The notes under the pieces were generated by a model. The model searched no databases. It was not told the DNA's origin and worked only from the letters and a program-made list of their open reading frames with translations. Of a DNA stretch of 64,000 bases, positions 24,566 through 34,671 are shown one piece after another. Source of the DNA: Parabacteroides sp. AD58. GTDB lineage: Bacteria; Bacteroidota; Bacteroidia; Bacteroidales; Tannerellaceae. The stretch's first letter is position 1. Each line of letters begins with the position of its first letter. The stretch spans positions 1,922,001-1,986,000 of the forward strand of contig NZ_CP146284.1 in NCBI RefSeq assembly GCF_023744375.2. Direction: 5' to 3'. The translations under genes and the position numbers were made by a program.

Positions 24566-26449
24566 TTACCAACCCGGATTTTGTACTAAAGACGGACATC
24601 TCTTCAATTCTTCCTGTAAAATCGGATACAGATAAGACTTCGGAGAAGTAAATACACGTCCATCCTCTACCGTGAAACGTTCCATACGATACGTCTTACC
24701 GTTTACAACAATCTTACCGTTCGGATCTTCTACCGGTCTCATACCATGAGACTGACGCTGGTTCTTCGGATAAGGCCAGTCTGAAGGATCAACATTCGAT
24801 TCAGTACCGTAGTTCTCCGGTTCCAGATACAAACGAGAAGTCCAATAACGATTGTTTTCATAGAACAATTCCACACGACGTTCACGCTGGATATATTCGT
24901 TCATCAATTCTTTATCGGTCTTAACAGCCGGCGGCATCGGAGACATAAATGAACGGGCACGTACCTGATTGATCAAATCATAAATTTCTTCGTTCGGACC
25001 ACTCAATTCATTGACAGCTTCACAATAGATATAGATAAATTCAGGTAAACGCCAAATTGCCGGACCGCTTATTGAATGTCCACCATGACCTCTGTCCCAA
25101 CCATCTTTATAGAATTTTCTCAGATAGTATCCTGTATGAGAAGCCTGATCCAAATAACTGCCACTTACAGCATCGTTTCCTTCTGCTGTATTCAATTGTG
25201 CACCACCATACCAAGAACCATGATAACGGATATCACGATAGAAACGAGGGTCTCTTTGTACACTTTCATATGGATTACCATCATCATAGCCATCTTTCAC
25301 AGCATGGTCACAATAAATTGGATAACCATATCCATCCGGACCGATATATTCATATTCATCTACCTGTTCCTGCAACGGACGCTGACGAGCGTGTCCACCC
25401 TGAGAAGGAGGCAATACGTCACCAGACCAACCTGTATCCTTATCTTTTGTTACGAACCAAACCCACTCATCCTGAATAGCATTCATGTCATACATCATTT
25501 GCCACAAACGCTGTTGAACTTTCTTATTATTTGTTTCAGCATTTCCATCTACATCTCGGAAGTCGTCCTTATCGTATGTTTCATACAATTTATAACGAAG
25601 CGAACCATCTGTTTTCTTACATTCTAATACAGCTTTAGCAGCATCTCTGGCTAATTCCCAACGCTTCGGATCATAACCATATTCAGACTTAAATACACGT
25701 GTATCATTGGGTAAGTTTCCACCATTCCACATCGGAGTTGCAGCCATCCAGCGAACCATAGCCTTTAAGCCTAAGCAAGCTCCTTTATCAACACGTCCAA
25801 AATATTGGCCTCCGTTCCATGCATCTACCCGTGCATAAGCAGAATCAGCATCTGCACAGATCTTATCTACCATCGAATGAAATGATTCTTTTTCAAAAGT
25901 CATATCATCACCTGGATTGATGACTCGGTTTACATAAACAGCTTCACCATATGCACGAATTAATAAATAATGCATATAACCCCGTAAGAAATAAACTTCA
26001 CCAATTCTTCTCTGCAAATCACCTTCACGGCCATCTTGCGGATTATCCGGAGTATTATATTTCTTTACACCTTCTAATATAATATTAGCTGAACGAATGG
26101 TCGTATATAAGTCATCCCAATATTGCCAATAACTACTATTGGAAGGCATACCCTGAGACGGACCATAATTTCCTACCCAAAACTGATAAGGAATGGCACT
26201 TTCATGACTACTAGCACTACACTCATCCGAAATACTAGATATACTAAAATGGTTTAAATACAATAACGGACGATTGGCAAACTTTGCATGTGCATACAAA
26301 TCTGTAACTAACGATTCTACTTTGTCAAAACGAGTAAAAACTTGCTGTTCTGTTGTCTTGTCGTCCGGTGTACGATCCAAATAGTCTTCACAAGAAGTAA
26401 AGCTCAACAGACCTGCTAACAAACCCGCCAATATATATAATCTTTTCAT
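24566..26449 (-). CDS. SusD/RagB-family glycan-binding outer-membrane lipoprotein
   Basis: 627 residues, lipobox LLSFTSC (Cys20), then EDYLDRTPDDKTTEQQVF, the classic SusD opening. The TPR region with RRIGEVYFLRGYMHYLLIRAYGEAVYVNR and the C-terminal INQVRARSF plus ERRVELFYENNRYWTSRLY are both characteristic. It forms the lid of the SusC transporter on the cell surface. Expressed with the SusC gene 19 bp upstream. No degradative enzyme gene is attached in this window. Confidence 0.96.
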   Translation of the reverse strand: MKRLYILAGLLAGLLSFTSCEDYLDRTPDDKTTEQQVFTRFDKVESLVTDLYAHAKFANRPLLYLNHFSISSISDECSASSHESAIPYQFWVGNYGPSQGMPSNSSYWQYWDDLYTTIRSANIILEGVKKYNTPDNPQDGREGDLQRRIGEVYFLRGYMHYLLIRAYGEAVYVNRVINPGDDMTFEKESFHSMVDKICADADSAYARVDAWNGGQYFGRVDKGACLGLKAMVRWMAATPMWNGGNLPNDTRVFKSEYGYDPKRWELARDAAKAVLECKKTDGSLRYKLYETYDKDDFRDVDGNAETNNKKVQQRLWQMMYDMNAIQDEWVWFVTKDKDTGWSGDVLPPSQGGHARQRPLQEQVDEYEYIGPDGYGYPIYCDHAVKDGYDDGNPYESVQRDPRFYRDIRYHGSWYGGAQLNTAEGNDAVSGSYLDQASHTGYYLRKFYKDGWDRGHGGHSISGPAIWRLPEFIYIYCEAVNELSGPNEEIYDLINQVRARSFMSPMPPAVKTDKELMNEYIQRERRVELFYENNRYWTSRLYLEPENYGTESNVDPSDWPYPKNQRQSHGMRPVEDPNGKIVVNGKTYRMERFTVEDGRVFTSPKSYLYPILQEELKRCPSLVQNPGW

Positions 26450-26468
26450 ATTCTTTCTTCCTCCTTAA

Positions 26469-29400
26469 TTAATATGTTATATCTATACCAAAATTGAATA
26501 TACGCTGAATTGGATACCATGAACCATCGCCATTTTTTGTTTCCGGATCAACATCTACGTCATCCAATCCATCAAATGTCAACAAGTTCATACCTTGAAC
26601 ATAAAAACGTACATTTTGTAATCCGGCAAAACGGATAAGATGCTTCGGTAATGTATATCCAATTTCCACATTCTTCAAACGTAGGTAAGAAGCATTATAC
26701 AAGTACAAACTACTATTCGAATTTTTATTATTGTCATTTGTACCAATTGTTAAACGTGGATAAGTTGCCACATCTTTCGTTTCTTCAGTCCAACGATTGA
26801 AATGCATAGGCTTCACCTTACCAATCTGGTCTTGGTCAAACTGTGGGAAATCCCATACAGCAGCGCCATTTAACAAAATGCTGGAATTAGCAGCTCCCTG
26901 GAACAATAGGCTCAAGTCAAACCCTTTATACTGGATACCTACCGGAATACCAAACTGGATTTCAGGTGTTCGCGGATTACCCATGGCGCGGCGGTCATGT
27001 TCATCGTCGATCTTACCATCACCATTCTGGTCTTTGTACACTACATCACCCGGATACAATTTACCCCAAGGTTGGAAACCTGATCCACCATTCATGGCAT
27101 TCAACTTATCTGCTTCAGCCTGGTCATATACAAAGTGATCAAATTCATAAACAAAATATTCATCAATTCTTTTCCCTGTATTGGCTCTCCATTCATTCTC
27201 ATAAGAGACCTCATTCATAAACTTGATTTTGTTTCTAGCGAATGTAAAGTTCGGCTTGATATAATATCTGAAATCTTCACCAATATTTCCATTCCATCCA
27301 ATTTCAAAATCAATCCCCTGATTATCTACAATACCTGAATTAATGAAAGGAGCGTCTTTTCCGACAATTCCCGGATAACCCAGTTTATTCCCATCACTCA
27401 GGTTCGTAATGATATCATAGCGATGTTCGAAGAAATAATCTGCAGAGAAGGTTAATCGTTCATTAAAGAAAGAAGCATCAAGTCCGACATTCAACTTACG
27501 AGCTTTTTCCCAAGTCAGATTAGGATTCGCAAAATTACCTTCTTTTAATCCTGAATAACCATTACCAAATTCATTTACACCAAATGAATAGCCATCACCT
27601 CCTTGAAAGAACTGCAAATAAGCAAAACGGTCATCATTGTTATCAGAGATCTTATCACTACCGACCAAACCATAAGAAGCTCTTAACTTCAAATTGCTTA
27701 ACCATTTTTCTGCACCCTGCATAAACCGTTCACGAGAAATCACCCATCCGATAGACCCTGCGGGGAATGTACCATAGCGTTTACCAGGAGCAAAGTTTTC
27801 AGATCCATTGTATCCAATATTGAACTCTGCTAAATACTTATTCTGGAAAGCATATGTAGCACGTGCCGTCATACCTTGATAACGATAGGCTACCCGATTA
27901 TCGTAACTTCTATTGGAACGATTAAACAAAACCATGGCAGAAACATCATGATCGCCAAAAGTCCTCAGATAATCCAACTTTAACTGATAATAAGTTTTAC
28001 TTTCGGCTGCGTTATGACTAAATCCATTTTCTATCGTTTCATCCTGATCATACCACGGATTTCCTAAAATATAAGCCCCTGTATAATTCGGATTATTCAT
28101 ATAAATAGAACCATAACTGCCTTCAGCAGGTTGGAAAGTCGCATATTTTGAGAAATTCATGTATCCATCTGCTCGATCCCCTAATTTTCGGTTAATCCAG
28201 TTACCTTCAGAAGCATCATACGAGAAGACACCTTCGATTTTTAATCCCTTAGTGATAAAATCTAATTTATGACCAATAGCAAATGATCCGTTCAAATAGG
28301 TATTCTTTTCCTGCAAATATCCTCGTCTTGACAATTCACCCAAAATATTTCTTCGATGCTTATAATCACCATATAACATGCCATATGGATTGTTCAATTC
28401 ATATGTTTCATTGGCAGGATTACCATTACTTTCTACAACAATTGGCAGATAAGGAGGAAGAGTATTACACAATTTAACTACTTCAGAAGCAGATGTTCCA
28501 GGAGCCCGTCTATCTGTAATGCGAGCACCCAAATCTACGCGAACATAAAAATCTTTGGTAATATCCACATCTACATTCGCTCTAAAGTTATATCGCTTAA
28601 ATTTAGCTTGAGTATCTGTTTCTGTTACATCCGTATGCTTATAGTTTCCACCTTGTGAATAATAGTTAGCCATCACATAATATCTGGCACGTTCAGAACC
28701 ACCACGTATTGACAAACTATAATCTTGCTGCATACCGGGTTTGAAAGCATAATCGAAATAATCCCAATTATAACCTAATCCATCTGAATTATCGCCTTTA
28801 GCCTTCCGATAATTGGCAATTGCTTCATCAGTAAATAATTCCAACTTACTTGGATCGGTTGTCGGATTACTGTTGATCATCGCCTCATTATATAAAGTCG
28901 CATAATCAGCTGAACCTAAATATTTAGGGAATTTTACTGGAGAGTTTGTTCCCACAGAAGCTTTGAAATTCACACTTGGTTTTTCAGAAGCTTTACCACG
29001 TTTTGTTGTAATGATGATAACACCATTGGCACCACGTACACCATAAGGAGCTGTTGCTGAAGCATCCTTCAAAATAGTAAATGTTTCGATTTCTTCAGGA
29101 GCCAGATAACTCATGTCACGTTCTACTCCATCCACAATAACAATTGGTGATTTATCACCATAAGTACCCATACCACGGATTCTCAAATCAGCTCTATCTA
29201 CACCTGGTTCACCACCACCAAACTGATTGACCATCAAACCAGGCATTCGACCAGCCAATGCATTATTCAAATTGGCAGTCGGACTTTGTTTCAAATCTTT
29301 GGTAGTAATCGTAGATACAGAACCCGTTATGGTTGCTTTCTTTTGTGTCGTATAACCGACAACAACCACTTCTTCCAAAGCTTTCGAGTCTTCCACCATC

Positions 29401-30005
29401 TTAATGGTCAAATCACTCCGCCCATTAATCTTAACTTCCTGAGCCTGATAACCAATATAAGAGAACACCAAGCTTGCACCAGAATATGGAGCCATAATTT
29501 CAAAATTACCATCCATATCCGAAACAACACCGGTCATCGTTCCTTTCACCATGATATTCACACCAATCAAAGGACCATTTGCATCTAAAACACGTCCTTT
29601 AACTCTAAAACCTTCCTGAGTAACCGTCGGTCCAGCATCTTCTGTGTTTCTGTCATTTAAAGCGTAGAGAACGACTTGCCCATCTTCTACTTTAAATGAG
29701 CAGTTTTGATCCTTCAAGAGAATATGTAACATTTCTTCCAAAGTTACATTTTCAGTCTTGCATGTCACTCTAGCTTCATCATTTAATACGTTGTTTGAAT
29801 AAACAATACTTACACCGGCCTGTTCTTCTATTAGTTCTAAGGCTTGTTTTAAAGTTTTGTTTTTACAAGTTAAGGAAACTTCATCAGCAAGAATATTTGC
29901 ATACATTCCAACTGAAACACAACTACACAACCCAATTGTTAAAACTCGCCTAATAGACTTTTGTCTCATCAACAATTGAGGAGAATAATTTAATAAACGC
30001 TTCAT
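26469..30005 (-). CDS. SusC/RagA TonB-dependent transporter with STN signalling domain
   Basis: 1178 residues. Domains in order: signal peptide (to about 40), STN/secretin N-domain (about 45-110, VSIVYSNNVLNDEARVTC), carboxypeptidase-like regulatory domain (about 135-205, GRVLDANGPLIGVNIMVKG), TonB box and plug (LEEVVVVGYTTQKKATITGSVST), and a 22-strand barrel ending FNFGIDITY. The STN domain fits control by the adjacent FecR anti-sigma factor, which STN-bearing transporters signal to. The RGANGVIIITTKRGK motif is diagnostic of the SusC group. Substrate unknown. Confidence 0.97.
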   Translation of the reverse strand: MKRLLNYSPQLLMRQKSIRRVLTIGLCSCVSVGMYANILADEVSLTCKNKTLKQALELIEEQAGVSIVYSNNVLNDEARVTCKTENVTLEEMLHILLKDQNCSFKVEDGQVVLYALNDRNTEDAGPTVTQEGFRVKGRVLDANGPLIGVNIMVKGTMTGVVSDMDGNFEIMAPYSGASLVFSYIGYQAQEVKINGRSDLTIKMVEDSKALEEVVVVGYTTQKKATITGSVSTITTKDLKQSPTANLNNALAGRMPGLMVNQFGGGEPGVDRADLRIRGMGTYGDKSPIVIVDGVERDMSYLAPEEIETFTILKDASATAPYGVRGANGVIIITTKRGKASEKPSVNFKASVGTNSPVKFPKYLGSADYATLYNEAMINSNPTTDPSKLELFTDEAIANYRKAKGDNSDGLGYNWDYFDYAFKPGMQQDYSLSIRGGSERARYYVMANYYSQGGNYKHTDVTETDTQAKFKRYNFRANVDVDITKDFYVRVDLGARITDRRAPGTSASEVVKLCNTLPPYLPIVVESNGNPANETYELNNPYGMLYGDYKHRRNILGELSRRGYLQEKNTYLNGSFAIGHKLDFITKGLKIEGVFSYDASEGNWINRKLGDRADGYMNFSKYATFQPAEGSYGSIYMNNPNYTGAYILGNPWYDQDETIENGFSHNAAESKTYYQLKLDYLRTFGDHDVSAMVLFNRSNRSYDNRVAYRYQGMTARATYAFQNKYLAEFNIGYNGSENFAPGKRYGTFPAGSIGWVISRERFMQGAEKWLSNLKLRASYGLVGSDKISDNNDDRFAYLQFFQGGDGYSFGVNEFGNGYSGLKEGNFANPNLTWEKARKLNVGLDASFFNERLTFSADYFFEHRYDIITNLSDGNKLGYPGIVGKDAPFINSGIVDNQGIDFEIGWNGNIGEDFRYYIKPNFTFARNKIKFMNEVSYENEWRANTGKRIDEYFVYEFDHFVYDQAEADKLNAMNGGSGFQPWGKLYPGDVVYKDQNGDGKIDDEHDRRAMGNPRTPEIQFGIPVGIQYKGFDLSLLFQGAANSSILLNGAAVWDFPQFDQDQIGKVKPMHFNRWTEETKDVATYPRLTIGTNDNNKNSNSSLYLYNASYLRLKNVEIGYTLPKHLIRFAGLQNVRFYVQGMNLLTFDGLDDVDVDPETKNGDGSWYPIQRIFNFGIDITY

Positions 30006-30027
30006 AATACTAGATTTTATTAATATG

Positions 30028-31113
30028 TTATTTTCCGTTAGCTTTTATTTCATACTTCGATTCCACCTCTCCTGAAGATACGGTAAAAAGCAAAGAATTT
30101 AAAATACTTACTAATGGGTTCTTCAAATCCAACCTCCCTGAAATCAACATCCCATCCAAATTCTCATCCTTCAAAACAATTTTCACATTATATATTTTTT
30201 CCAATTTTCGAATGACATTTTTCAGTGGTTCTCTTTCAAATTTCAAACGACCATCTATCCAAGATATATAATTAGAGACATCTACTGACTCAAGCTTTTC
30301 ATTTGCTTTATCCGCCGCATAAGTATAACATTGATTCGGCTCCAAAATCATTGTTTCTTTGTTTCCGTCCAATGCTATCTTGCCCGAAACTAATACTGCC
30401 TGAAACAATTCTGCCTCTTGATCAGAAAGTACATTAAATTTAGTACCCAAAACCTCGACCGTCTTATAAGCTGTCCTTACACAAAAAGAACTTTTGCCAT
30501 CTTTTACTACTTCAAAGTAAGCCTCACCTTCCAAATAAACTTCTCTTTTCTCCGAGTCAAACTCATCAGGATAAACCAAAGAAGAGCCAGAATTAAGATA
30601 GACTATCGAGTTATCTGCTAAAACTAATTTTGTTCTTTTACCGTAAGGAACAAACACTGCATTTAATTGCTTTCCTTCTCTTTTTTCAATTTGAGTCGAG
30701 TCATTAATAACAATCTTTTCATTATTATTATAACTAATCAGAGCAGAAGAATCTTTCAATGAAACAATCTGCTTATCAGCAACTTTTAAAGTTATCTCTG
30801 TTCTTTTCTCAACATCACTCAATAGCGCCTGATATTCTTCTATAGAATCTTGATTAGAACCAACAAACTGAGACATTCCCCAAAACACTCCTAAACAACA
30901 AGCAGCAATACCAATCGCTATTTTTATCCATGGAGCTTGTTTCTTCTCTTTCTGATAAGAAGGTATATAGAAATCAGTCAAAGAACAGATCAACATCAAC
31001 TCTTTATAACGAGTCTTATTTTTATCATCCTTTTCAATCCAAGAAAGAATAGCCCGAGCTTCTTCTATCGTGCATTCTCCTTTTATATATTTAATCAAAA
31101 GTTCGTCAGACAT
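30028..31113 (-). CDS. FecR-family anti-sigma factor
   Basis: 361 residues: an N-terminal cytoplasmic sigma-binding part (MSDELLIKYIKGECTIEEARAILSW), one membrane helix (about 74-92, IAIGIAACCLGVFWG), then the periplasmic FecR domain (VPYGKRTKLVLADNSIVYLNSGS, EVYLEGEAYFEVVKD, VEVLGTKFNV) and DUF4974-like C-terminus. It should receive the STN signal from the transporter and release the sigma factor. The start at 31113 matches the canonical N-terminus; the longer frame would overlap the promoter region. It lies 22 bp before the SusC gene, so the three are coupled. Confidence 0.93.
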   Translation of the reverse strand: MSDELLIKYIKGECTIEEARAILSWIEKDDKNKTRYKELMLICSLTDFYIPSYQKEKKQAPWIKIAIGIAACCLGVFWGMSQFVGSNQDSIEEYQALLSDVEKRTEITLKVADKQIVSLKDSSALISYNNNEKIVINDSTQIEKREGKQLNAVFVPYGKRTKLVLADNSIVYLNSGSSLVYPDEFDSEKREVYLEGEAYFEVVKDGKSSFCVRTAYKTVEVLGTKFNVLSDQEAELFQAVLVSGKIALDGNKETMILEPNQCYTYAADKANEKLESVDVSNYISWIDGRLKFEREPLKNVIRKLEKIYNVKIVLKDENLDGMLISGRLDLKNPLVSILNSLLFTVSSGEVESKYEIKANGK

Positions 31114-31219
31114 ATTCAAAATATTAACCTTCTCTAAATTAAAATACACGTAAAATAGAGATACACCCTAAAACAAAATGGCAATATTTGAATAAAAAAG
31201 TGTTAATATCAAAAAAGAA

Positions 31220-31795
31220 TTATTCAAAAAAGGCTTTCCTAATCTCCAATAAGGCTTTTGTAATGTGATATTCTATTGTTTTTTCTAATAGTTGCATTCT
31301 CTCAGCTATTTCTTTATTTTTCAAACCCTCTTTTCTACTCATTAAAAAAATCTGCCTTGTTTTTTGTGGCAATTTATTAAGAATATTTTTCAATTTCACT
31401 TCATATTCATTCGATAGCAAAGAACACAATGTTTCATCTTCCAATACATATAAATTACTACGCTGATAAATTTGCTCCTCTGTCAAAGAAGACAAATCAA
31501 CCATTTCCAAATGTTCCTTTCGCAAGTAATTTAAACACAAATTCCGAGTAATTACCAATAAATAGCCACTTATATCTTCTACATCTTTTAATTCGGCATG
31601 TTTATTCCATAAGGCTACAAAAACGTCCTCGACTATTTCCTCTGCAACAAATTCGTTTTTGACATATTGCAATGCATACTTATACAAGCGCTTCTGATAT
31701 ACATCCATAATATCACGCAACGCCCGACTGTTACCAGAACTTAATTGAGCAATAAGTCCTCGTACCATTGCACATATTTCATACACGACTATCAT
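31220..31795 (-). CDS. ECF RNA polymerase sigma factor
   Basis: 191 residues, sigma-70 regions 2 and 4 in order: ALRDIMDVYQKRLYKYALQYV ... EEIVEDVFVALW (region 2) and LPQKTRQIFLMSRKEGLKNKEIAERM (region 4). It lacks region 3, as expected for ECF factors. It heads the sigma-FecR-SusC-SusD order typical of transenvelope polysaccharide or iron sensing loci. The ATG at 31795 and the one at 31768 are both possible starts; the second gives the usual short N-terminus. Confidence 0.92.
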   Translation of the reverse strand: MIVVYEICAMVRGLIAQLSSGNSRALRDIMDVYQKRLYKYALQYVKNEFVAEEIVEDVFVALWNKHAELKDVEDISGYLLVITRNLCLNYLRKEHLEMVDLSSLTEEQIYQRSNLYVLEDETLCSLLSNEYEVKLKNILNKLPQKTRQIFLMSRKEGLKNKEIAERMQLLEKTIEYHITKALLEIRKAFFE

Positions 31796-31962
31796 TACAG
31801 TCCATATATAATTTATACGACAAAATTATTAAATAAAATGAAATAACGATACTCATTTATTTCTAAAATCAATGTTTACTTCATCCATTTATTCTTTGTC
31901 CCAAATAATCTATAACAAAAAAGGATTCACATTCATATATTTCACTATACAAAACACTCAAC

Positions 31963-32001
31963 AAAAAAAGTTTCTATTGCCTTTTATAACAATAGTAACT
32001 T
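31963..32001 (-). terminator. hisS terminator
   Basis: Leftward hairpin (AAGTT-n-CTATTG at 31968-31979 pairing with 31990-32001) with a T7 tract on the leftward strand at 31963-31969. The remainder of the 246-bp gap (31796-32041) is AT-rich without other structure that I can see; the sigma-factor promoter presumably lies near 31800-31850. Confidence 0.75.
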
Positions 32002-32041
32002 TTGGATTTTTTGCTGAGATATATAAAATCGCCTGATAACT

Positions 32042-33397
32042 TTAGAACAGCGCTATCAATTCATCCACTGTAAGCAACTGCTGCTCGCCAGTGATCATAT
32101 TCTTGACATTGATTTTGCCTTCTGTCATTTCGGTTTCGCCGACGATAGCCACATACGGGATTTTTTTCGTATCAGCATAACTCATCTGCTTTTTCATCTT
32201 GGCTGACTCCGGATATAATTCGGTACGAATACCGGCAGCGCGAACCTGGGCAACTAAAGGCAACAGATAGGCTTCTTCTTTTTCTCCGAAATTGACGAAC
32301 AGAAGTTGTGTTGTCTGCAAAGCATCTTTCGGATACAGATCCAACTGATTCAATACATCGAAGATACGATCAGCACCAAAGGAAATACCTACTCCTGAAA
32401 CGCCTTCCATTCCGAACACTCCTGTCAGATTATCATAGCGGCCACCACCGGTAATACTTCCGATCTGCACATCCAAGGCTTTCACTTCGAAGATAGCACC
32501 CGTATAATAGTTCAAGCCACGGGCCAACGTCAAATCCAATTCCAGTTCGGCACGCAAAGCTAATTTCTCAATCCGATCCAAGATGAATTCCATCTCGGCA
32601 ATTCCCTTCATACCGGTTTCAGAAGTTGCCAGAATTTCTTTTAATGAAGCGATCTTTTCCCGGTTCGTTCCGCTCAACATAATCACCGGCTGCAGCTTAC
32701 TGATGGCCTCTTCAGAAAGACCCTTTTCACGCAGCTCTTCGTTCACCTTCTCCAAACCGATTTTATCGAGTTTGTCGATAGCCACGGTAATATCAACGAT
32801 CTTATCTGCCGCGCCTAATATTTCGGCTATTCCCGACAAGATTTTCCGGTTATTCATCTTGATGCACACCCGGATACCGAAACGATGGAATACTTCATCC
32901 ATGATCTGAATCAGTTCCACTTCATTGATCAAAGAATCCGAACCAACCACATCACCATCACACTGATAGAATTCACGATAACGGCCTTTCTGCGGACGAT
33001 CGGCACGCCAAACCGGCTGTATCTGATAACGCTTGAACGGGAAAGAAATCTCATTCCTGTGCTGCACCACGAAACGGGCAAACGGAACGGTCAAGTCATA
33101 ACGCAAGCCTTTTTCGCAGGCTTTTGCCGCAAACTTCACCGGATTCTTTTCCAGCAGCTCTTCACAGGAAATGCTCGAGAAACAATCGCCTGAATTCAAG
33201 ATCTTGAAAAGCAGTTTGTCTCCTTCTTCGCCATATTTACCCATCAGGGTAGACAGGTTTTCCATGGCCGGTGTTTCAATCTGCTGGAATCCGTACAAAT
33301 GATAGACATCACGGATTGTATTGAATATATAATTACGTTTCGCCATTTCCTCCGGCGAAAAGTCTCTTGTTCCTTTAGGGATAGATGGTTTCTGCAT
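32042..33397 (-). CDS. hisS: Histidyl-tRNA synthetase
   Basis: 451 residues; charges tRNA-His. Class II motifs are visible: motif 1 around [19 protein letters not shown], motif 2 ([23 protein letters not shown]), the histidine A-loop ([15 protein letters not shown]) and motif 3 ([13 protein letters not shown] ... [12 protein letters not shown]). The C-terminal anticodon domain ([21 protein letters not shown]) is intact. It precedes mnmA in the sense of genome order but is downstream of it in transcription, with 75 bp between. Confidence 0.96.
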   Translation of the reverse strand: MQKPSIPKGTRDFSPEEMAKRNYIFNTIRDVYHLYGFQQIETPAMENLSTLMGKYGEEGDKLLFKILNSGDCFSSISCEELLEKNPVKFAAKACEKGLRYDLTVPFARFVVQHRNEISFPFKRYQIQPVWRADRPQKGRYREFYQCDGDVVGSDSLINEVELIQIMDEVFHRFGIRVCIKMNNRKILSGIAEILGAADKIVDITVAIDKLDKIGLEKVNEELREKGLSEEAISKLQPVIMLSGTNREKIASLKEILATSETGMKGIAEMEFILDRIEKLALRAELELDLTLARGLNYYTGAIFEVKALDVQIGSITGGGRYDNLTGVFGMEGVSGVGISFGADRIFDVLNQLDLYPKDALQTTQLLFVNFGEKEEAYLLPLVAQVRAAGIRTELYPESAKMKKQMSYADTKKIPYVAIVGETEMTEGKINVKNMITGEQQLLTVDELIALF

Positions 33398-33472
33398 GTT
33401 TATTTCGTTTTTAGTTTATTCATTCTTATTGAGTAAGGTTTCCGTTGACAAGGCTTTAGATACTGAACGCCG

Positions 33473-34567
33473 TTATCTTGTCAACTCGTTACCTGTTTCA
33501 TCGTTTATAATCATACCGCTGCCCAGACACAAATGATGGTCCTTATCATAAACCACACCGTATTGTCCGGGAGCAATACCCTGGATCTTATCATCCGATT
33601 CGATACGGTAAACATCTCCAATCCGGCGGATACAGCCATGCGTAAACTCAGGCGTATGACGTACTTTAAAGGTTATTTCCTTGGCGTCGTCAAATTCGCC
33701 CCAGATATCTTCGGTGATAAAATCAAAGCCGTGCATATTGATCACTTTGCCATACTGCGTTTCCGGATCATAGCCATTGGATACATAAATAATATTCCGA
33801 CGGATATCCTTCTTGATGACAAACCACGGACCGCCGCTTAATCCCAGGCCTTTTCGCTGACCGATGGTATGGAACCAGTATCCGTTGTGCTTGCCCAAGA
33901 CTTTGCCCGTTTCCAGCTCGATAATCTTTCCTGGTCGCTTACCTAAATAGCGTTCGATAAAATCATTATAGTTGATTTTCCCCAAGAAGCAGATTCCCTG
34001 GCTGTCTTTACGTTTCGCACTGGGTAATTTCTGTGCTTCAGCAATCGCACGGACTTCGCTCTTCATCAGATGTCCGATCGGGAACATCAGTTTCTGTATC
34101 TGCAACCGCGTGATCTGCCCCAGAAAGTCGGTCTGATCTTTTACCGGATCTTTAGCCGTCGAAAGCCAGACTTTCCCATCGATTTCCGTCGTCGTCGCAT
34201 AATGCCCGGTTGCAATCTTGTCGAAGTCTTTTCCCCATTTCTCTTCAAAGCAACCAAACTTGATGAACTTATTACACATCATATCCGGATTCGGAGTCAG
34301 TCCGCGTTTCACCGAATCAATGGTATAACTCACCACTTTGTCCCAATATTCATCATGCAACGAAACTTGCTCAAAGCGGCAACCATATTTCTTGGCGATA
34401 TAAGAAGTTATTTCTATATCTTCCTCTGCCGGGCAATCAATGTATCCGTCTTTGTCTTCCATTCCGATACGGATATAAAAGATAGTCGGATCATATCCGG
34501 CCTCCTTCAACATGTGTACGACAACCGAGCTGTCTACTCCGCCTGAAACTAAAGCTGCTATTTCCAT
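33473..34567 (-). CDS. mnmA: tRNA-specific 2-thiouridylase
   Basis: 364 residues, making 2-thiouridine at U34 of Lys, Glu and Gln tRNAs. PP-loop SGGVDSSV at residues 8-15, then conserved [11 protein letters not shown] with one catalytic Cys (of CNxxIKF) and the second Cys within [16 protein letters not shown]. The C-terminal beta-barrel contains [25 protein letters not shown] box lies at 34593-34600, 26 bp before the start. Downstream hisS is probably co-transcribed, giving a tRNA-related operon. Confidence 0.95.
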   Translation of the reverse strand: MEIAALVSGGVDSSVVVHMLKEAGYDPTIFYIRIGMEDKDGYIDCPAEEDIEITSYIAKKYGCRFEQVSLHDEYWDKVVSYTIDSVKRGLTPNPDMMCNKFIKFGCFEEKWGKDFDKIATGHYATTTEIDGKVWLSTAKDPVKDQTDFLGQITRLQIQKLMFPIGHLMKSEVRAIAEAQKLPSAKRKDSQGICFLGKINYNDFIERYLGKRPGKIIELETGKVLGKHNGYWFHTIGQRKGLGLSGGPWFVIKKDIRRNIIYVSNGYDPETQYGKVINMHGFDFITEDIWGEFDDAKEITFKVRHTPEFTHGCIRRIGDVYRIESDDKIQGIAPGQYGVVYDKDHHLCLGSGMIINDETGNELTR

Positions 34568-34592
34568 AAATATCTATTTTCTTTCTCCCCTG

Positions 34593-34600
34593 CAAAGGTA
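34593..34600 (-). promoter_or_regulatory. Promoter -7 box for mnmA
   Basis: Read leftward: TACCTTTG, a full consensus match 26 bp upstream of the ATG. Confidence 0.55.
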
Positions 34601-34671
34601 CATATTATTAAGGAATACCCTGCATTTTTAACCAAATGATATTTCAGCTGCCAACTATTCATCTTTTGTAT

